Source: Eilatimonas milleporae
GTDB lineage: Bacteria > Pseudomonadota > Alphaproteobacteria > Sphingomonadales > Kordiimonadaceae
Assembly (NCBI RefSeq): GCF_003688555.1
Contig: NZ_REFR01000011.1
Coordinates: 620,001-684,000, forward strand
Length of the DNA: 64,000 nt
Reading direction: 5' to 3'
In this document: positions 24,083-33,253 of the stretch, piece after piece
Position numbering within the stretch: the stretch's first letter is position 1
Layout: each line of letters starts with the position of its first letter
Program-made: the position numbers and the translations under genes
The notes under the pieces: generated by a model
What the model saw: only the letters and a program-made list of their open reading frames with translations
What the model was told of the DNA's origin: nothing
The model's database searches: none

Positions 24083-25423
24083 CTAAAGCCGGTCTTTCAG
24101 CCAGTCGGCGATGACGGGGGTGACCATGAAGCGGTCCTGCGGGCAGTGATCGCCCTCGCCGCTGTAGATGAGCGTGCCGTCCTGTGTAGAGGCGGTCACA
24201 AGCGCCATGTCGCTGTCCGGGGCGACATAGTCCCCGGCGGCATTGACGCTGAAAATGGGAACAGGGGTTGTCCGCCCGCCGCCGAGAAGCCCCTGCCCGA
24301 CGAGCGAGAAGCCTTTCAGCGCGTCGGCGATTTCGGCGTCGCTGGCGCCTGTCAGCTTCGCCCGGTCGACGAAGGCGTCGCGGTACATGGCCTCCACCCC
24401 GGCGACGGCGCCCGCGTCCAGCATGAAGACACTGTGCACGGGGCCGCACATATTGACCAAGGCCTTCAGGCCGGCGGGCTGCTGCATCGCCAGCTTGACG
24501 ACCGCATTGCCGCCGAAACTGACGCCGATCAGGCCGAGCCGGGCCGCATCCACCCGCGTGTCAGCGCCGAGCGTGGTCATGAAATGCCGGGTCAGACGCT
24601 CATACTCCGGGCTCAGCCGCAGATGCGCGTGGCTGCCGGTGCCGGCCATGTCGAAGGCGAAAAAGCCGATGCCGCGCGCGATCAGCATGTCCGCCATGTC
24701 GAAAAACTCCCCCTTCAGCACGTCGATCCCGTTGGTGCCGAGCACCAGCGGCACCGGCCCGCGCCTTAAGGCCGGCAGCATCAGAATGCCGTCGACCGGC
24801 TGCCCGTCGAATGTGGACGTGACCCGCTCAAAGATCAGGCCGCGCAGCGTCCACGCGGCTTCCAGCGCGTCGATGTTTTTGGCGTAGGCGCGGTTCTGGT
24901 CGGCATTTTCCGCGAAGTGGGGAAATTTCGCCGTGGCATAGGCGGCGGCGGCTTTCCTGTAATAGGCGGCGGCGACATGGGTATGGTTCAGGGTTTCCTG
25001 AAGGCGGCCGCGCGTCATATAGGCGTCACCCACCCGCTCGAACTCATAGGTCCAGTTGCCGGGGCCGTAGGCCGCGATGCCGTCATGATAGGCGCTATCC
25101 TCGCGCGGTCCGTCCGCCCCTTTGATCCGGGTGAGAATCCGCTCAAGGACAAGCGGGTCCATCCCGTTCCAGAACCAGTGTGCGGGCCGCAGGTCGCGGT
25201 AGAATGTGCGGTTCGCGGTCCGTTCCGCCCTGTCCTCCGTTGTCTGTCCCGCCGTATCCTCTGCGGCCGGTTGGGCGGACAGTATAGTGGTGCACACCCC
25301 GGCGCACACGCCCGCCAGCAGGCCCGCCGCCGCCGCTTTCGCAATCAACGATACGGCCTGTGCGGGCCCCCGCCGCCGCGCTGTCGCTCCTGCCCGCGCT
25401 GTCGCTCCTGCCCGCCCTGTCAT
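24083..25423 (-). CDS. Exported alpha/beta hydrolase (FrsA-like esterase)
   Basis: The 446-residue protein has an N-terminal hydrophobic segment (AAAAGLLAGVCAGVCTTIL) after a repeated basic stretch (GATARAGATARRR), suggesting membrane anchoring or export. The hydrolase part has the nucleophile elbow GVSFGG, an acidic candidate in NAAGDYVAPDSD and His in GEGDHCP. The all-helical N-terminal half followed by the hydrolase fold recalls the FrsA/DUF1100 group. Its ATG overlaps the PepSY gene stop (ATGA), so it is the last gene of a four-gene operon. The substrate is unknown. Confidence 0.78.
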   Translation of the reverse strand: MTGRAGATARAGATARRRGPAQAVSLIAKAAAAGLLAGVCAGVCTTILSAQPAAEDTAGQTTEDRAERTANRTFYRDLRPAHWFWNGMDPLVLERILTRIKGADGPREDSAYHDGIAAYGPGNWTYEFERVGDAYMTRGRLQETLNHTHVAAAYYRKAAAAYATAKFPHFAENADQNRAYAKNIDALEAAWTLRGLIFERVTSTFDGQPVDGILMLPALRRGPVPLVLGTNGIDVLKGEFFDMADMLIARGIGFFAFDMAGTGSHAHLRLSPEYERLTRHFMTTLGADTRVDAARLGLIGVSFGGNAVVKLAMQQPAGLKALVNMCGPVHSVFMLDAGAVAGVEAMYRDAFVDRAKLTGASDAEIADALKGFSLVGQGLLGGGRTTPVPIFSVNAAGDYVAPDSDMALVTASTQDGTLIYSGEGDHCPQDRFMVTPVIADWLKDRL

Positions 25424-25932
25424 GGCGCCTCTCCGCCGCCGGCGGTCAGGATGATGCGCCCGTCATTTTCCGTGGTGACGACGAACAGCAGACCGCCCTT
25501 GCCAAGCCTGGCGGCGATGTCCCTGACGGCGACCTTGCCCGACAGGCGGCTGTCGGCCAGCATCAGCCGGCCCAGCGTGGCCGGACTGTCCATGAGGGCG
25601 CGTTTCTTGTCGGCGGAAATCGGTGTCCACAGGGCGGTGTTTTCCGCCTCTTCCGACAGGACCTGACCGGTCGCGGCATCCACCACCGTCTCCATGATCC
25701 GGTCGCCGCGCACGCTTTCGATGTCATAGACGATGCGGCCGTCCTTGCGCTCGCGCTCAATCTCGTAAACCCTGCCGCCGGTGTCGCGTTCAAAGCCGTC
25801 GATGAATTTGGCAAGGCTGATGTCCTGTGCGGCCACACCGGCCGACAGGCCCAAAATCAGGCCCAAAATCAGGCCCGTAATCAGGCCGGCCCGCCTGCCC
25901 CGGATCGGGATATGTCCCGGTTTTGCAATCAT
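25420..25932 (-). CDS. PepSY-domain periplasmic protein
   Basis: The 170-residue protein starts with a signal peptide made of repeated LILGL units (GLITGLILGLILGLSAGVAA) and then DISLAKFIDGFERDTGGRVYEIERERKDGRIVYDIES, a typical PepSY fold segment (about 28-75). The rest is also possibly PepSY-like (KKALMDS-type helix and strands). PepSY domains are thought to modulate proteases or bind metals. It lies one base after the hydrolase gene upstream and overlaps the esterase downstream. Confidence 0.75.
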   Translation of the reverse strand: MIAKPGHIPIRGRRAGLITGLILGLILGLSAGVAAQDISLAKFIDGFERDTGGRVYEIERERKDGRIVYDIESVRGDRIMETVVDAATGQVLSEEAENTALWTPISADKKRALMDSPATLGRLMLADSRLSGKVAVRDIAARLGKGGLLFVVTTENDGRIILTAGGGEAP

Positions 25933-25933
25933 T

Positions 25934-26821
25934 TCAGTTTCCTTTCCTTGTGTCTGTCCGCCCGGCCAGCCGGGCGAGAAACGCCTGCGTTTGGCTGCGG
26001 GCCATGGCTGTCGCCATCGGGCTGTATGTGTGCGGCATAAGGGCGTCCCCGCCCTGATGGTCGAACCAGTGGGTGGCCTCGGGGAAAACGGTCTCCTCGA
26101 TGGGGATGCCGCTGTCTTTCAGGGCTGCGGCGGTGGCGATGCAGGCCCCGGTGGGGACATTCCGGTCCCGCCCGGCCAGAAACAGCAGGGCGGGCACGCG
26201 CCTGTGCCAGCCGCGCGTGCGGCTGCGCGTGCCCCAGCCGCAATAGGGGTAGAAGAGAACGGCGCCCGCGATGTCGTCGGTGATGTTGGCCACGGCGCTG
26301 TCGGGCAGGGCCTTCAGGTTTGTCGGGCGCGATGCCGGTCCGAATGTCAGGGCGTCCATCGCCGCCCAGGCACCGTGCGACCAGCCGAACAGCACGATCC
26401 GGCCCGGGTCGACGCGCGGCCGGGTGCTGAGATGGACGATGGCGGCGAGAATGTCGGCCGCCCGCTCGAACCCCCAGACATCCTCGCCTTCGCACACGCG
26501 GGTCAGCGCTGCGGTCCCGTGCAGGCCGCGCGGGGTGAAACTGTCGACGGTCAGCGTCGCCCACCCCTGGCGCCGCAGGAACGCCGCCCAGTCCCGGTGG
26601 TGGCCCTGTGTCCCCAGGCAGCCGGGCATCAGGATCGCCGCCGGCGCCGGGCCGTCGGCGGCGGGCGGCAGGCGCAGGTCGAAAGCTGCCGACAGGAAGG
26701 CCCGGTGTTCTGCCAGACTGCGTTTGACCGTGAACCAGCCGCCGAACAGATAGCCGTATGCCAGAACCGTCGCGGCAACCGCGACGCATGCCAGCCCGGC
26801 AAAAATCCTGTGCCACCCCAT
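25934..26821 (-). CDS. Dienelactone-hydrolase-like alpha/beta hydrolase with N-terminal membrane anchor
   Basis: The 295-residue protein starts MGWHRIFAGLACVAVAATVL, a membrane or signal segment. It then has MPGCLGTQGHH, FGWSHGAWAAMDAL with the nucleophile Ser, AGRDRNVPTG with the likely Asp, and EATHWFDHQ with the His. ATG 26821 is 10 bp beyond the mipA stop. It is related to the DLH family but has Ser rather than Cys as nucleophile, so it is unlikely to be the pathway dienelactone hydrolase. The substrate is unknown. Confidence 0.8.
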   Translation of the reverse strand: MGWHRIFAGLACVAVAATVLAYGYLFGGWFTVKRSLAEHRAFLSAAFDLRLPPAADGPAPAAILMPGCLGTQGHHRDWAAFLRRQGWATLTVDSFTPRGLHGTAALTRVCEGEDVWGFERAADILAAIVHLSTRPRVDPGRIVLFGWSHGAWAAMDALTFGPASRPTNLKALPDSAVANITDDIAGAVLFYPYCGWGTRSRTRGWHRRVPALLFLAGRDRNVPTGACIATAAALKDSGIPIEETVFPEATHWFDHQGGDALMPHTYSPMATAMARSQTQAFLARLAGRTDTRKGN

Positions 26822-26831
26822 GGCCGTCGCC

Positions 26832-27662
26832 CTAAAAGCGGTAATAGAGGCCGCCGATGGCCTCGAACTGGTTTTTCGTTCTGATGAAGGGGCTGTCCGC
26901 CGCGCCGCCGACAAGGCGGCTGTATTCGCCGTTCAGATAGATGCCGATGCGGTCGGTGAACAGAAAATTGCCTTCCAGCTCGGCGCCGACCTTTTCAAAG
27001 CCGCTGCCCGCGTCGAACTCCCTGAAATTCGAGGTCACCGCCTCCGCCGCGCTGACGCCGTACAGGCTGTTGTTGTAACTGTCGTCACCCCAGGTGACGA
27101 AGGGGGCAAACTCCACAAAGGCCCGGTTGCCGACGGGAACGCCCAGCCCGGCGGCCAGTTCCATGCGGAAGCCGTCATGCCCGTCGCTGCCGATGGCGCG
27201 CGCGGCCTCGAACTCCACATCGATCAGACCCAGCTCGAAGCCTGCCAGAAGCTTGGCTTCGATGGTGCCGTCAATGTCGTCCAGCCCTTCCAGTCCCGCG
27301 ATGGCGCTGGACTCCCGGTCATCGAAATTATACCCCACCGACAGACCCAGATATTTGGGATCGTCATCGCTTTTCACCAGCCACAGGCCGAGACCGTTCT
27401 GTGTGTTCAGAAAAATCCGGTTGCGCCAGGTGATGTCGAGAACGGGGATCGGGATGATTTCAAGCGTTTTGGAGCCGTTGAATTCCGGGTTGAACAGGAC
27501 GCCGGCCCCGACCCGCGCGTCCCAGTCCCCCCCGTCGTTTTCCTCCCAGTCGTTTTCGCCGCTGCCGTTTTGTTGTGCATGGGCCGGCCCCGACAGCCCC
27601 GCCGTGGCCGCAAACGCGGCCGTCATCGCGGCCGCGAGCATGGTGGATTTGTGTGTGATCAC
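26832..27662 (-). CDS. MipA/OmpV-family outer-membrane protein
   Basis: The 276-residue protein has a cleavable signal (to about AHAQQ) and repeated amphipathic strands ending in the aromatic residue F (GGLYYRF). GAGVLFNPEFNGSKTLEIIPIPVLDI and NGEYSRLVGGAADSPFI are MipA/OmpV-like. The GTG start at 27662 follows AAGGAA; an internal ATG at 27641 is the alternative. It heads the mipA-hydrolase-PepSY-esterase operon and is divergent from the LytTR regulator gene. Confidence 0.88.
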   Translation of the reverse strand: MITHKSTMLAAAMTAAFAATAGLSGPAHAQQNGSGENDWEENDGGDWDARVGAGVLFNPEFNGSKTLEIIPIPVLDITWRNRIFLNTQNGLGLWLVKSDDDPKYLGLSVGYNFDDRESSAIAGLEGLDDIDGTIEAKLLAGFELGLIDVEFEAARAIGSDGHDGFRMELAAGLGVPVGNRAFVEFAPFVTWGDDSYNNSLYGVSAAEAVTSNFREFDAGSGFEKVGAELEGNFLFTDRIGIYLNGEYSRLVGGAADSPFIRTKNQFEAIGGLYYRF

Positions 27663-28092
27663 CGTCGTTCCTTCTTGGTTGCTTTGACACGCTGTGCGCG
27701 GCTGCCCCCCGGTCTTCCGACCCGCTGTGCGGCCTGCCTTCCGGTCCGCACACTGGCTTGCTCACTGGCCTGCTCATTGGCCCGCTCACTGGCCTTTGCC
27801 CGGCCCGCTGCCCGGACCCGGCGGATCATGAAAGGGAAACGACCGGGTCCGGGCATTGGGCCTGTTGGCGTGCTGAAGGCCTGGGGGAGCCACAGCGCCC
27901 GCAGCTTCGGGGCCGGCACGCCCGGTGTCGCGCCGGAATTCGCGCAAGGTCCGGCTGGTTCGCGGACGGTCGGTGCCGGATCACGGACGGATCGCGGGCG
28001 GTCGCCTTTTAACCGTTGACGAAACCGGCCCCGAGGGGCGATGAGGGATGCAAGGCCGGGCGTGATCCCGCGACGCATGGAGGGCGTTCCCC
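27663..28092. other. Divergent regulatory region with 12-bp tandem repeats
   Basis: No gene was found in this 430-bp region between mipA and the LytTR gene. Four 12-bp units on the pattern GGCCTGCTCACT start at 27755, 27767, 27779 and 27791. LytTR proteins bind direct repeats about one helical turn apart, so these are candidate sites, although the sequence does not fit the published LytTR consensus well. Confidence 0.45.
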
Positions 28093-28989
28093 TTGACCAG
28101 GTCAGTCATCGCAAGGTCCGGCGCGTTGCTGTCGGAATATTGTGTGAGCGAGCCGTTCGCCCGCCTGATGATCGGCCAGCGGCCCGGCCCCGGCCTTGCC
28201 CGTCTGGCGGCCAGTGTGGTTTTTTTCTCAGCCCTGGTCGGGGCTCTGATCGCCCTGTTGCATCCGTCCAGCTCGGTCAATCTGGACTTTTTCGACAATT
28301 TCCTTTTGTGGTCCCTGCATGCGCTGGCGGCCTTCATCTTCACCCTCGGGGCGGAGTTTCTGCTGCTGCGCACGCCGTGGCGCCGCCCGTACCGGCTTGC
28401 GGTGACCTTGCTGCTGCTGCCGTTTTTCCTGGCCCCGGTCTCGATCCTGCTCGATGAGGCCTTCGATGCCGAGGACATAGACGGCCCCATGCCCGGCGGG
28501 CGCATCGCCGCCTATATCAGCGAGGTTCTGGACATCGCCCCGTTGGCCGTGCCGATGATGGCCCTGGCCCTTTTGCTGGCCCGGCTGATCGTCGGCCGCG
28601 CGGCCGAAGTTCCCGCACCGGTGCCAACCCCGGCCGGCGATGAACCGGCGGCGCCGCCAAGGCCCCGGCTGGCCGCCCTCTTGGACGGTGTTCCGGCAGC
28701 CCTGGGCGACGATCTGGTGCGCCTGTCCGCACAGGACCATTATGTCGAGGTGGTCACCACCGCCGGCCGGCACCTGCTGCTGGCGCGTCTGGCGGACTGT
28801 GTCGACCGGCTCGGCGCGCTGGACGGGGTGCAGACACACCGCTCGCACTGGGTGCGCCTGTCCCATGTGACGGGCTTGCGCGCGGCGGGCAGCGCCTATG
28901 AGTGCGTTCTGTCAAACGGCGATGTCGTGCCGGTAAGCCGCCGCCGCTATTCCTCGCTCAGGCATCTGATCCGGGCGCGCATCGGCTGA
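28093..28989 (+). CDS. Membrane-anchored LytTR-domain transcriptional regulator
   Basis: The 298-residue protein has four hydrophobic segments (about 40-58, 75-93, 102-118 and 150-172) and a C-terminal LytTR DNA-binding domain from about residue 205: VRLSAQDHYVEVVTTAGRHL, THRSHWVRLSHV and LSNGDVVPVSRRRY. It is a one-component sensor in the inner membrane. The start shown is TTG 28093 with GGAGG nine bases upstream; later starts are possible because the N-terminus is not conserved. Divergent from the mipA operon, its most likely target. Confidence 0.82.
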   Translation: MTRSVIARSGALLSEYCVSEPFARLMIGQRPGPGLARLAASVVFFSALVGALIALLHPSSSVNLDFFDNFLLWSLHALAAFIFTLGAEFLLLRTPWRRPYRLAVTLLLLPFFLAPVSILLDEAFDAEDIDGPMPGGRIAAYISEVLDIAPLAVPMMALALLLARLIVGRAAEVPAPVPTPAGDEPAAPPRPRLAALLDGVPAALGDDLVRLSAQDHYVEVVTTAGRHLLLARLADCVDRLGALDGVQTHRSHWVRLSHVTGLRAAGSAYECVLSNGDVVPVSRRRYSSLRHLIRARIG

Positions 28990-29123
28990 CGGGCGGCTAT
29001 CGTTCGGTTTGGCGGCGACACTGTTTTGCCGCTTGGGCGGCGGGCTGGTACAGTGGCGCGGCGTGACGCCGGAACTGCGTTTCCGGTCGCGACAGCCTTT
29101 CCGGCACAGCAGGGAGCCGCCCC

Positions 29124-30545
29124 ATGACCGATGACAGCAAACCGCGAACGCGGACGGAACGTGACAGCCTCGGCGCGGTGGAGGTGCCGGCCGACCGGTA
29201 CTGGGGTGCCGCGACCGAACGGGCGCTGGCGCTTTACCCCGCCACGGGGCCACGGCCGCACAGCGTGTTCATCCGCACGCTGGGCCTGCAGAAACAGGCG
29301 GCGGCGGAGGCCAACGCCGCCCTCGGCGTCATCGCCGCGTCCGTGCGCGACGCCGTCGCGGTGGCGGCGGCCGAGGTCGCGGCCGGCACGCTGGACAGCC
29401 ATTTTCCGCTGACCATCTGGCAGTCCGGCTCCGGCACCCAGTTCAACATGAACGCCAATGAGGTCATCGCCAACCGCGCCAGCGAGATTGCCGGCGGGCC
29501 GCTGGGCGCGGCGCGGACCATCCACCCGAACGACCATGTCAACGCCTCCCAGTCCTCCAACGATACCATCCCGACCGTCATGCATGTGGCGGCCCTGACT
29601 CTGTTGCGCGATGCGCTTGAGCCCGCGCTCGACGGTCTGATCGACACGCTGGACGGCATGGCGCAGGAACACGGGGCCACGGTCAAGGTGGGCCGCACCC
29701 ATCTGATGGACGCCGCCCCCACCACTGTCGGCGCCGAATTTGCCGCCCTTGCCCTGCAACTGGGCGGCCTGAAGGCGGATTTCACCCTGGCGGCGGACGG
29801 TCTGCGCGAACTGGCGCAGGGCGGCACGGCGGTCGGCACCGGCCTGAACGCGCCGGAAGATTTCGCCCGGCAGGTTGCCAGGGCCCTCTCGGGCCTCAGC
29901 GGTCTCGACCTCGTGACCGCGCCGCTGCCGGCGGTTCACATGGCCGGTCACGGGGCCATGGTGCGCCTGTCGGCGGCGCTGTCCGCTCTGGCCGGCGTTC
30001 TGGAAAAACTGGCGTCCGACGTGCGCCTGTCGGCCAGCGGCCCGCGCGCGGGACTGGGCGAGTTCACCCTGCCCAGCGTGGAGCCGGGATCGTCCATCAT
30101 GGCGGGCAAGATCAACCCCGGCCTGGCGGAAGCGATGATTTCCGCCTGTGCCCTGGTGCACGGCCATCACACGGCGGTCACCCACGCCGCCGCCATGGCC
30201 GGGCAGTTTCAGCTCAACACCGCCAAGCCGCTTATCGCCCATGCCGTGCTGGACGGTCTTCAGGCCCTGTCCGATATGATGCGCCATTTCACCGCCCACA
30301 TGCTGAACGGGCTGACCATCAACCGGGACAGGCTGGCGGCGAATGTGCGGGACAGCCTGATGACGGCCACCGTGCTGGTGCCCCGCATCGGCTATGACAA
30401 AACGGCGGCGCTGGTGAAACTGGCGGACGGCGAGGGCCTCGGCCTCAGGGAGGCGGCGGCGCGGCTGGACGGGGTGGACCCCGACATGGTCGACCGCCTG
30501 CTGACGCCGGCGGCCCTTATCCCCGGTTATGCGGGCGGCGAGTAG
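29124..30545 (+). CDS. fumC: Class II fumarate hydratase (FumC)
   Basis: The 473-residue protein interconverts fumarate and malate. Marks are RDSLGAVEVPADRYWGA, SGSGTQFNMNANEVIANRA, HPNDHVNASQSSNDTIPTVMH, VGRTHLMDA and the signature loop GSSIMAGKINPG. In most family members the loop is GSSIMPGKVNP, so Pro is replaced by Ala here. It stands alone between the LytTR gene and a convergent VOC gene. An aspartase-like activity cannot be excluded by motif but the overall pattern is FumC. Confidence 0.92.
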   Translation: MTDDSKPRTRTERDSLGAVEVPADRYWGAATERALALYPATGPRPHSVFIRTLGLQKQAAAEANAALGVIAASVRDAVAVAAAEVAAGTLDSHFPLTIWQSGSGTQFNMNANEVIANRASEIAGGPLGAARTIHPNDHVNASQSSNDTIPTVMHVAALTLLRDALEPALDGLIDTLDGMAQEHGATVKVGRTHLMDAAPTTVGAEFAALALQLGGLKADFTLAADGLRELAQGGTAVGTGLNAPEDFARQVARALSGLSGLDLVTAPLPAVHMAGHGAMVRLSAALSALAGVLEKLASDVRLSASGPRAGLGEFTLPSVEPGSSIMAGKINPGLAEAMISACALVHGHHTAVTHAAAMAGQFQLNTAKPLIAHAVLDGLQALSDMMRHFTAHMLNGLTINRDRLAANVRDSLMTATVLVPRIGYDKTAALVKLADGEGLGLREAAARLDGVDPDMVDRLLTPAALIPGYAGGE

Positions 30546-30563
30546 GCAGGCCGGTCTGCCGCC

Positions 30564-31034
30564 TTAACCTGCTGTCTTGTCGGTTGTCTTGCCTGTTGTT
30601 GACGGGCCTTTCAGTTCCACCAGATTGCCCTCCGGGTCGTGCAGATAAATGGACGGGCCGGTGCCGTCGGCGCCGTAACGCTCGGACACATCGCCGGGTT
30701 CGACCCCGTGGGCCTTCAGGTGGGCGAGAATGGCGTCCGCGTCCCACGAGGCCACGGCCACGCAGAAATGGTCCATATTGGGGGCGTCCATCGCCGGGGC
30801 CCTGGGAAAATTGCGGCCGAGGGGGCCGTCTACGGTCACGAAATCAATCAGCGACGCACCCGCCCGCACCTGTATCAGGCCCAGATCGTCCTGCTGTTTC
30901 TCCAGGGTGCAGCCCAGCACGTCACAGTAAAACGCGACGAGCGCCTCGGCGTCCCGCGCCCGCAGCACCACATGGTCCAGCCTACGGATCGTTATGGGGT
31001 GTGTGGACCGGTCTTGTGGCTGTGTCTCGTTCAT
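30564..31034 (-). CDS. VOC-family (glyoxalase/dioxygenase fold) protein
   Basis: The 156-residue protein has the two beta-alpha-beta-beta-beta halves: RRLDHVVLRARDAEALVAFYCDVLGC and MDHFCVAVASWDADAILAHLK, then SIYLHDPEGNLVEL with the metal Glu. The first-half His and last-half Glu suit metal binding. Members range from lactoylglutathione lyases to antibiotic-resistance proteins; the substrate cannot be told. The C-terminus is a short Thr/Lys-rich tail with internal repeats (TTGKTTDKTAG). Confidence 0.85.
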   Translation of the reverse strand: MNETQPQDRSTHPITIRRLDHVVLRARDAEALVAFYCDVLGCTLEKQQDDLGLIQVRAGASLIDFVTVDGPLGRNFPRAPAMDAPNMDHFCVAVASWDADAILAHLKAHGVEPGDVSERYGADGTGPSIYLHDPEGNLVELKGPSTTGKTTDKTAG

Positions 31035-31274
31035 GGGGGTGTCCCTTCTCTGTCACTCGGGGCCGGTTGGCTTCGCTCCGGTTTACAGCCTGTCCGGCAT
31101 GGGTCGTCCCAAGACTGCGTCGTCGGTGCCTTGCCGTCAAAGCCGAAAATACTTCCATACACTGGCATTAATCATTTCCCCGCTTATATGGTTATGACAG
31201 CAAAATAATGCGTTTCGTGGCAAGACAACGGCACTCTGCCCACACACCCCGCCAACACCATCTCAGGACCGCTT

Positions 31275-33200
31275 ATGTCTTCTGACGCCGATACCGCCTC
31301 CGACATCGCCAAATCCCACTGGTATACGGTGAAAAGCCTGGCGCCCTATCTGTGGGCGCCGGGGCGGGGCGACCTGCGGCTGCGGGTGGTGCTGGCGCTG
31401 GGCTGTCTGATACTGGCCAAGGTGATCGGCGTTTTCACCCCCTTTCTCCTGAAGGATGCGGTGGACGCGCTGACCGGTGAGGGCGGCGGTGTTGCCCCGG
31501 ATATGGAAACGGTCGTGCTGGCGGTGCCGGTGGCGCTGATCGTCGGCTACGGCATGGCGCGGGTGCTGGCCCTGTTTTTCGCCGAACTGCGCGACGCCGT
31601 CTTCGTCAAGGTCGGGCAGAACGCCCTGCGCAATGTGGCGCTACAGACCTTTCGCCACCTGCACGGCCTGTCGCTGGCCTATCATCTGGAACGCAAGACC
31701 GGCGGCCTCAGCCGCATTATCGAGCGCGGTACGCGCGGCATCGATTTCCTGTTGCGCTTCATGCTGTTCAACATCCTGCCGACGCTGCTGGAAATCGTCC
31801 TGATCTCGGTGATTTTCTGGATCAATTTCGGTTTTCTCTATGCGCTCATCACCTTTGTCGGGCTGACCAGCTATATCCTCTTTACCTTTTACGTCACCGA
31901 CTGGCGGCTGAAATTCCGCCGGGACATGAACGAACAGGACACCAAGGCCAACACCAAGGCCATCGACAGCCTTTTGAACTATGAGACGGTGAAATATTTC
32001 ACCAATGAGGATCACGAGGCCGATCGCTTCAACGTCGCCCTGGAACGCTATGAGCGCGCGGCGGTCAAAAGCCAGGTGTCGCTGACCTTCCTCAATGTGG
32101 GACAGGGTATCATCATCGCCGCCGGGCTGGTCGCCGTGCTGTGGATGGCCGCCGTCGGCGTGGTCGAGGGGCGTTTCACCATCGGCGAGTTCGTGCTGGT
32201 CAACTCCCTCCTCATCCAGATTTACCAGCCGCTCAATTTCCTCGGCTTCGTCTACCGCGAGATCAAGCAGTCGCTGACCGACATGGAAAAAATGTTCGAG
32301 GTCATCCGCACCGGCGCAGATATTGAAGATGCACCGGACGCCAAACCGCTGGCGGTGAACGGCGGCACCGTGACGTTCGAGAATGTGTTTTTCCATTACA
32401 GCCCGGACAGGCCGATCTTGAAGGACATTTCCTTCACCGTGCCCGCCGGCAAGACCACCGCCGTCGTCGGCGCCAGCGGCGCGGGCAAATCGACCCTGTC
32501 GCGCATCCTGTTCCGCTTTTACGACGTGGCGGGCGGGCGCATCCTGATCGATGGGCAGGATATTCGCGGCCTGACGCAGAAAAGCCTGCGCCGTGCCATC
32601 GGCGTGGTGCCGCAGGATACTGTGCTGTTCAACGACACCATCGGCTACAATATCCGCTACGGCCGCCCCGACGCGACGGAAGAACAGGTGGAGGAGGCCG
32701 CCCGTCTCGCCCAGGTCCACCGCTTCATCGCCGAACTGCCGGAAGGCTATGAGACAAGCGTCGGCGAGCGGGGATTGAAGCTTTCCGGCGGCGAAAAACA
32801 GCGCATCGCCATTGCCCGCACCATTTTGAAAAACCCGCCGATCCTGCTCCTGGACGAGGCCACCTCGGCGCTGGACAGCCATACGGAACGGGACATTCAG
32901 GCCGCCCTCGACCATGTGTCGCACGGGCGCACCACCATCGTCATCGCCCACCGCCTGTCCACCGTGGTCGGCGCGGACGAAATCCTGGTGCTGGACAAGG
33001 GCGATATTATCGAACGCGGTACCCATGACGCCCTGATGGCGAAAGGGGGCCGTTATCACGACATGTGGCAGAAACAGCAGGAAGCGACCGAAGCACGCGA
33101 AAAGCTGGTGGCGCTGGCCGACAGTGGCGACACGGATTCAGCAAGTCCTGTTGACGGGAGTGTTGATGCGCGGCGGAAAAACCCTGCACAGCTTATCTAG
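31275..33200 (+). CDS. ABC transporter, ATM1 type (permease-ATPase fusion)
   Basis: The 641-residue half-transporter has a six-segment membrane domain at about 35-330 and an ATPase domain with Walker A GASGAGKST (399-407), signature LSGGEKQR (503-510), Walker B ILLLDEATSALD (523-534) and the switch His in VIAHRLST. The segments LNYETVKYFTNEDHE and QPLNFLGFVYREIKQ mark the Atm1/ABCB7 group, which exports glutathione-linked metal or sulfur compounds in alphaproteobacteria. Probably a homodimer in the inner membrane. Monocistronic here. Confidence 0.93.
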   Translation: MSSDADTASDIAKSHWYTVKSLAPYLWAPGRGDLRLRVVLALGCLILAKVIGVFTPFLLKDAVDALTGEGGGVAPDMETVVLAVPVALIVGYGMARVLALFFAELRDAVFVKVGQNALRNVALQTFRHLHGLSLAYHLERKTGGLSRIIERGTRGIDFLLRFMLFNILPTLLEIVLISVIFWINFGFLYALITFVGLTSYILFTFYVTDWRLKFRRDMNEQDTKANTKAIDSLLNYETVKYFTNEDHEADRFNVALERYERAAVKSQVSLTFLNVGQGIIIAAGLVAVLWMAAVGVVEGRFTIGEFVLVNSLLIQIYQPLNFLGFVYREIKQSLTDMEKMFEVIRTGADIEDAPDAKPLAVNGGTVTFENVFFHYSPDRPILKDISFTVPAGKTTAVVGASGAGKSTLSRILFRFYDVAGGRILIDGQDIRGLTQKSLRRAIGVVPQDTVLFNDTIGYNIRYGRPDATEEQVEEAARLAQVHRFIAELPEGYETSVGERGLKLSGGEKQRIAIARTILKNPPILLLDEATSALDSHTERDIQAALDHVSHGRTTIVIAHRLSTVVGADEILVLDKGDIIERGTHDALMAKGGRYHDMWQKQQEATEAREKLVALADSGDTDSASPVDGSVDARRKNPAQLI

Positions 33201-33253
33201 GGCCGTAAACGGTCTTATAGCCAAGGTGATCGGCAGGTGTGCCTGAGGCGCTG

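Noticed and set aside
25277-25285. A GGACAGTAT string resembling the palindromic element ends
   Set aside because: Single short match inside the esterase coding frame without inverted partner or the inner flank.
33201-33253. Possible terminator GGCCGTAAACGGTC between convergent genes
   Set aside because: The stem is only about five base pairs and no T-run of length follows.
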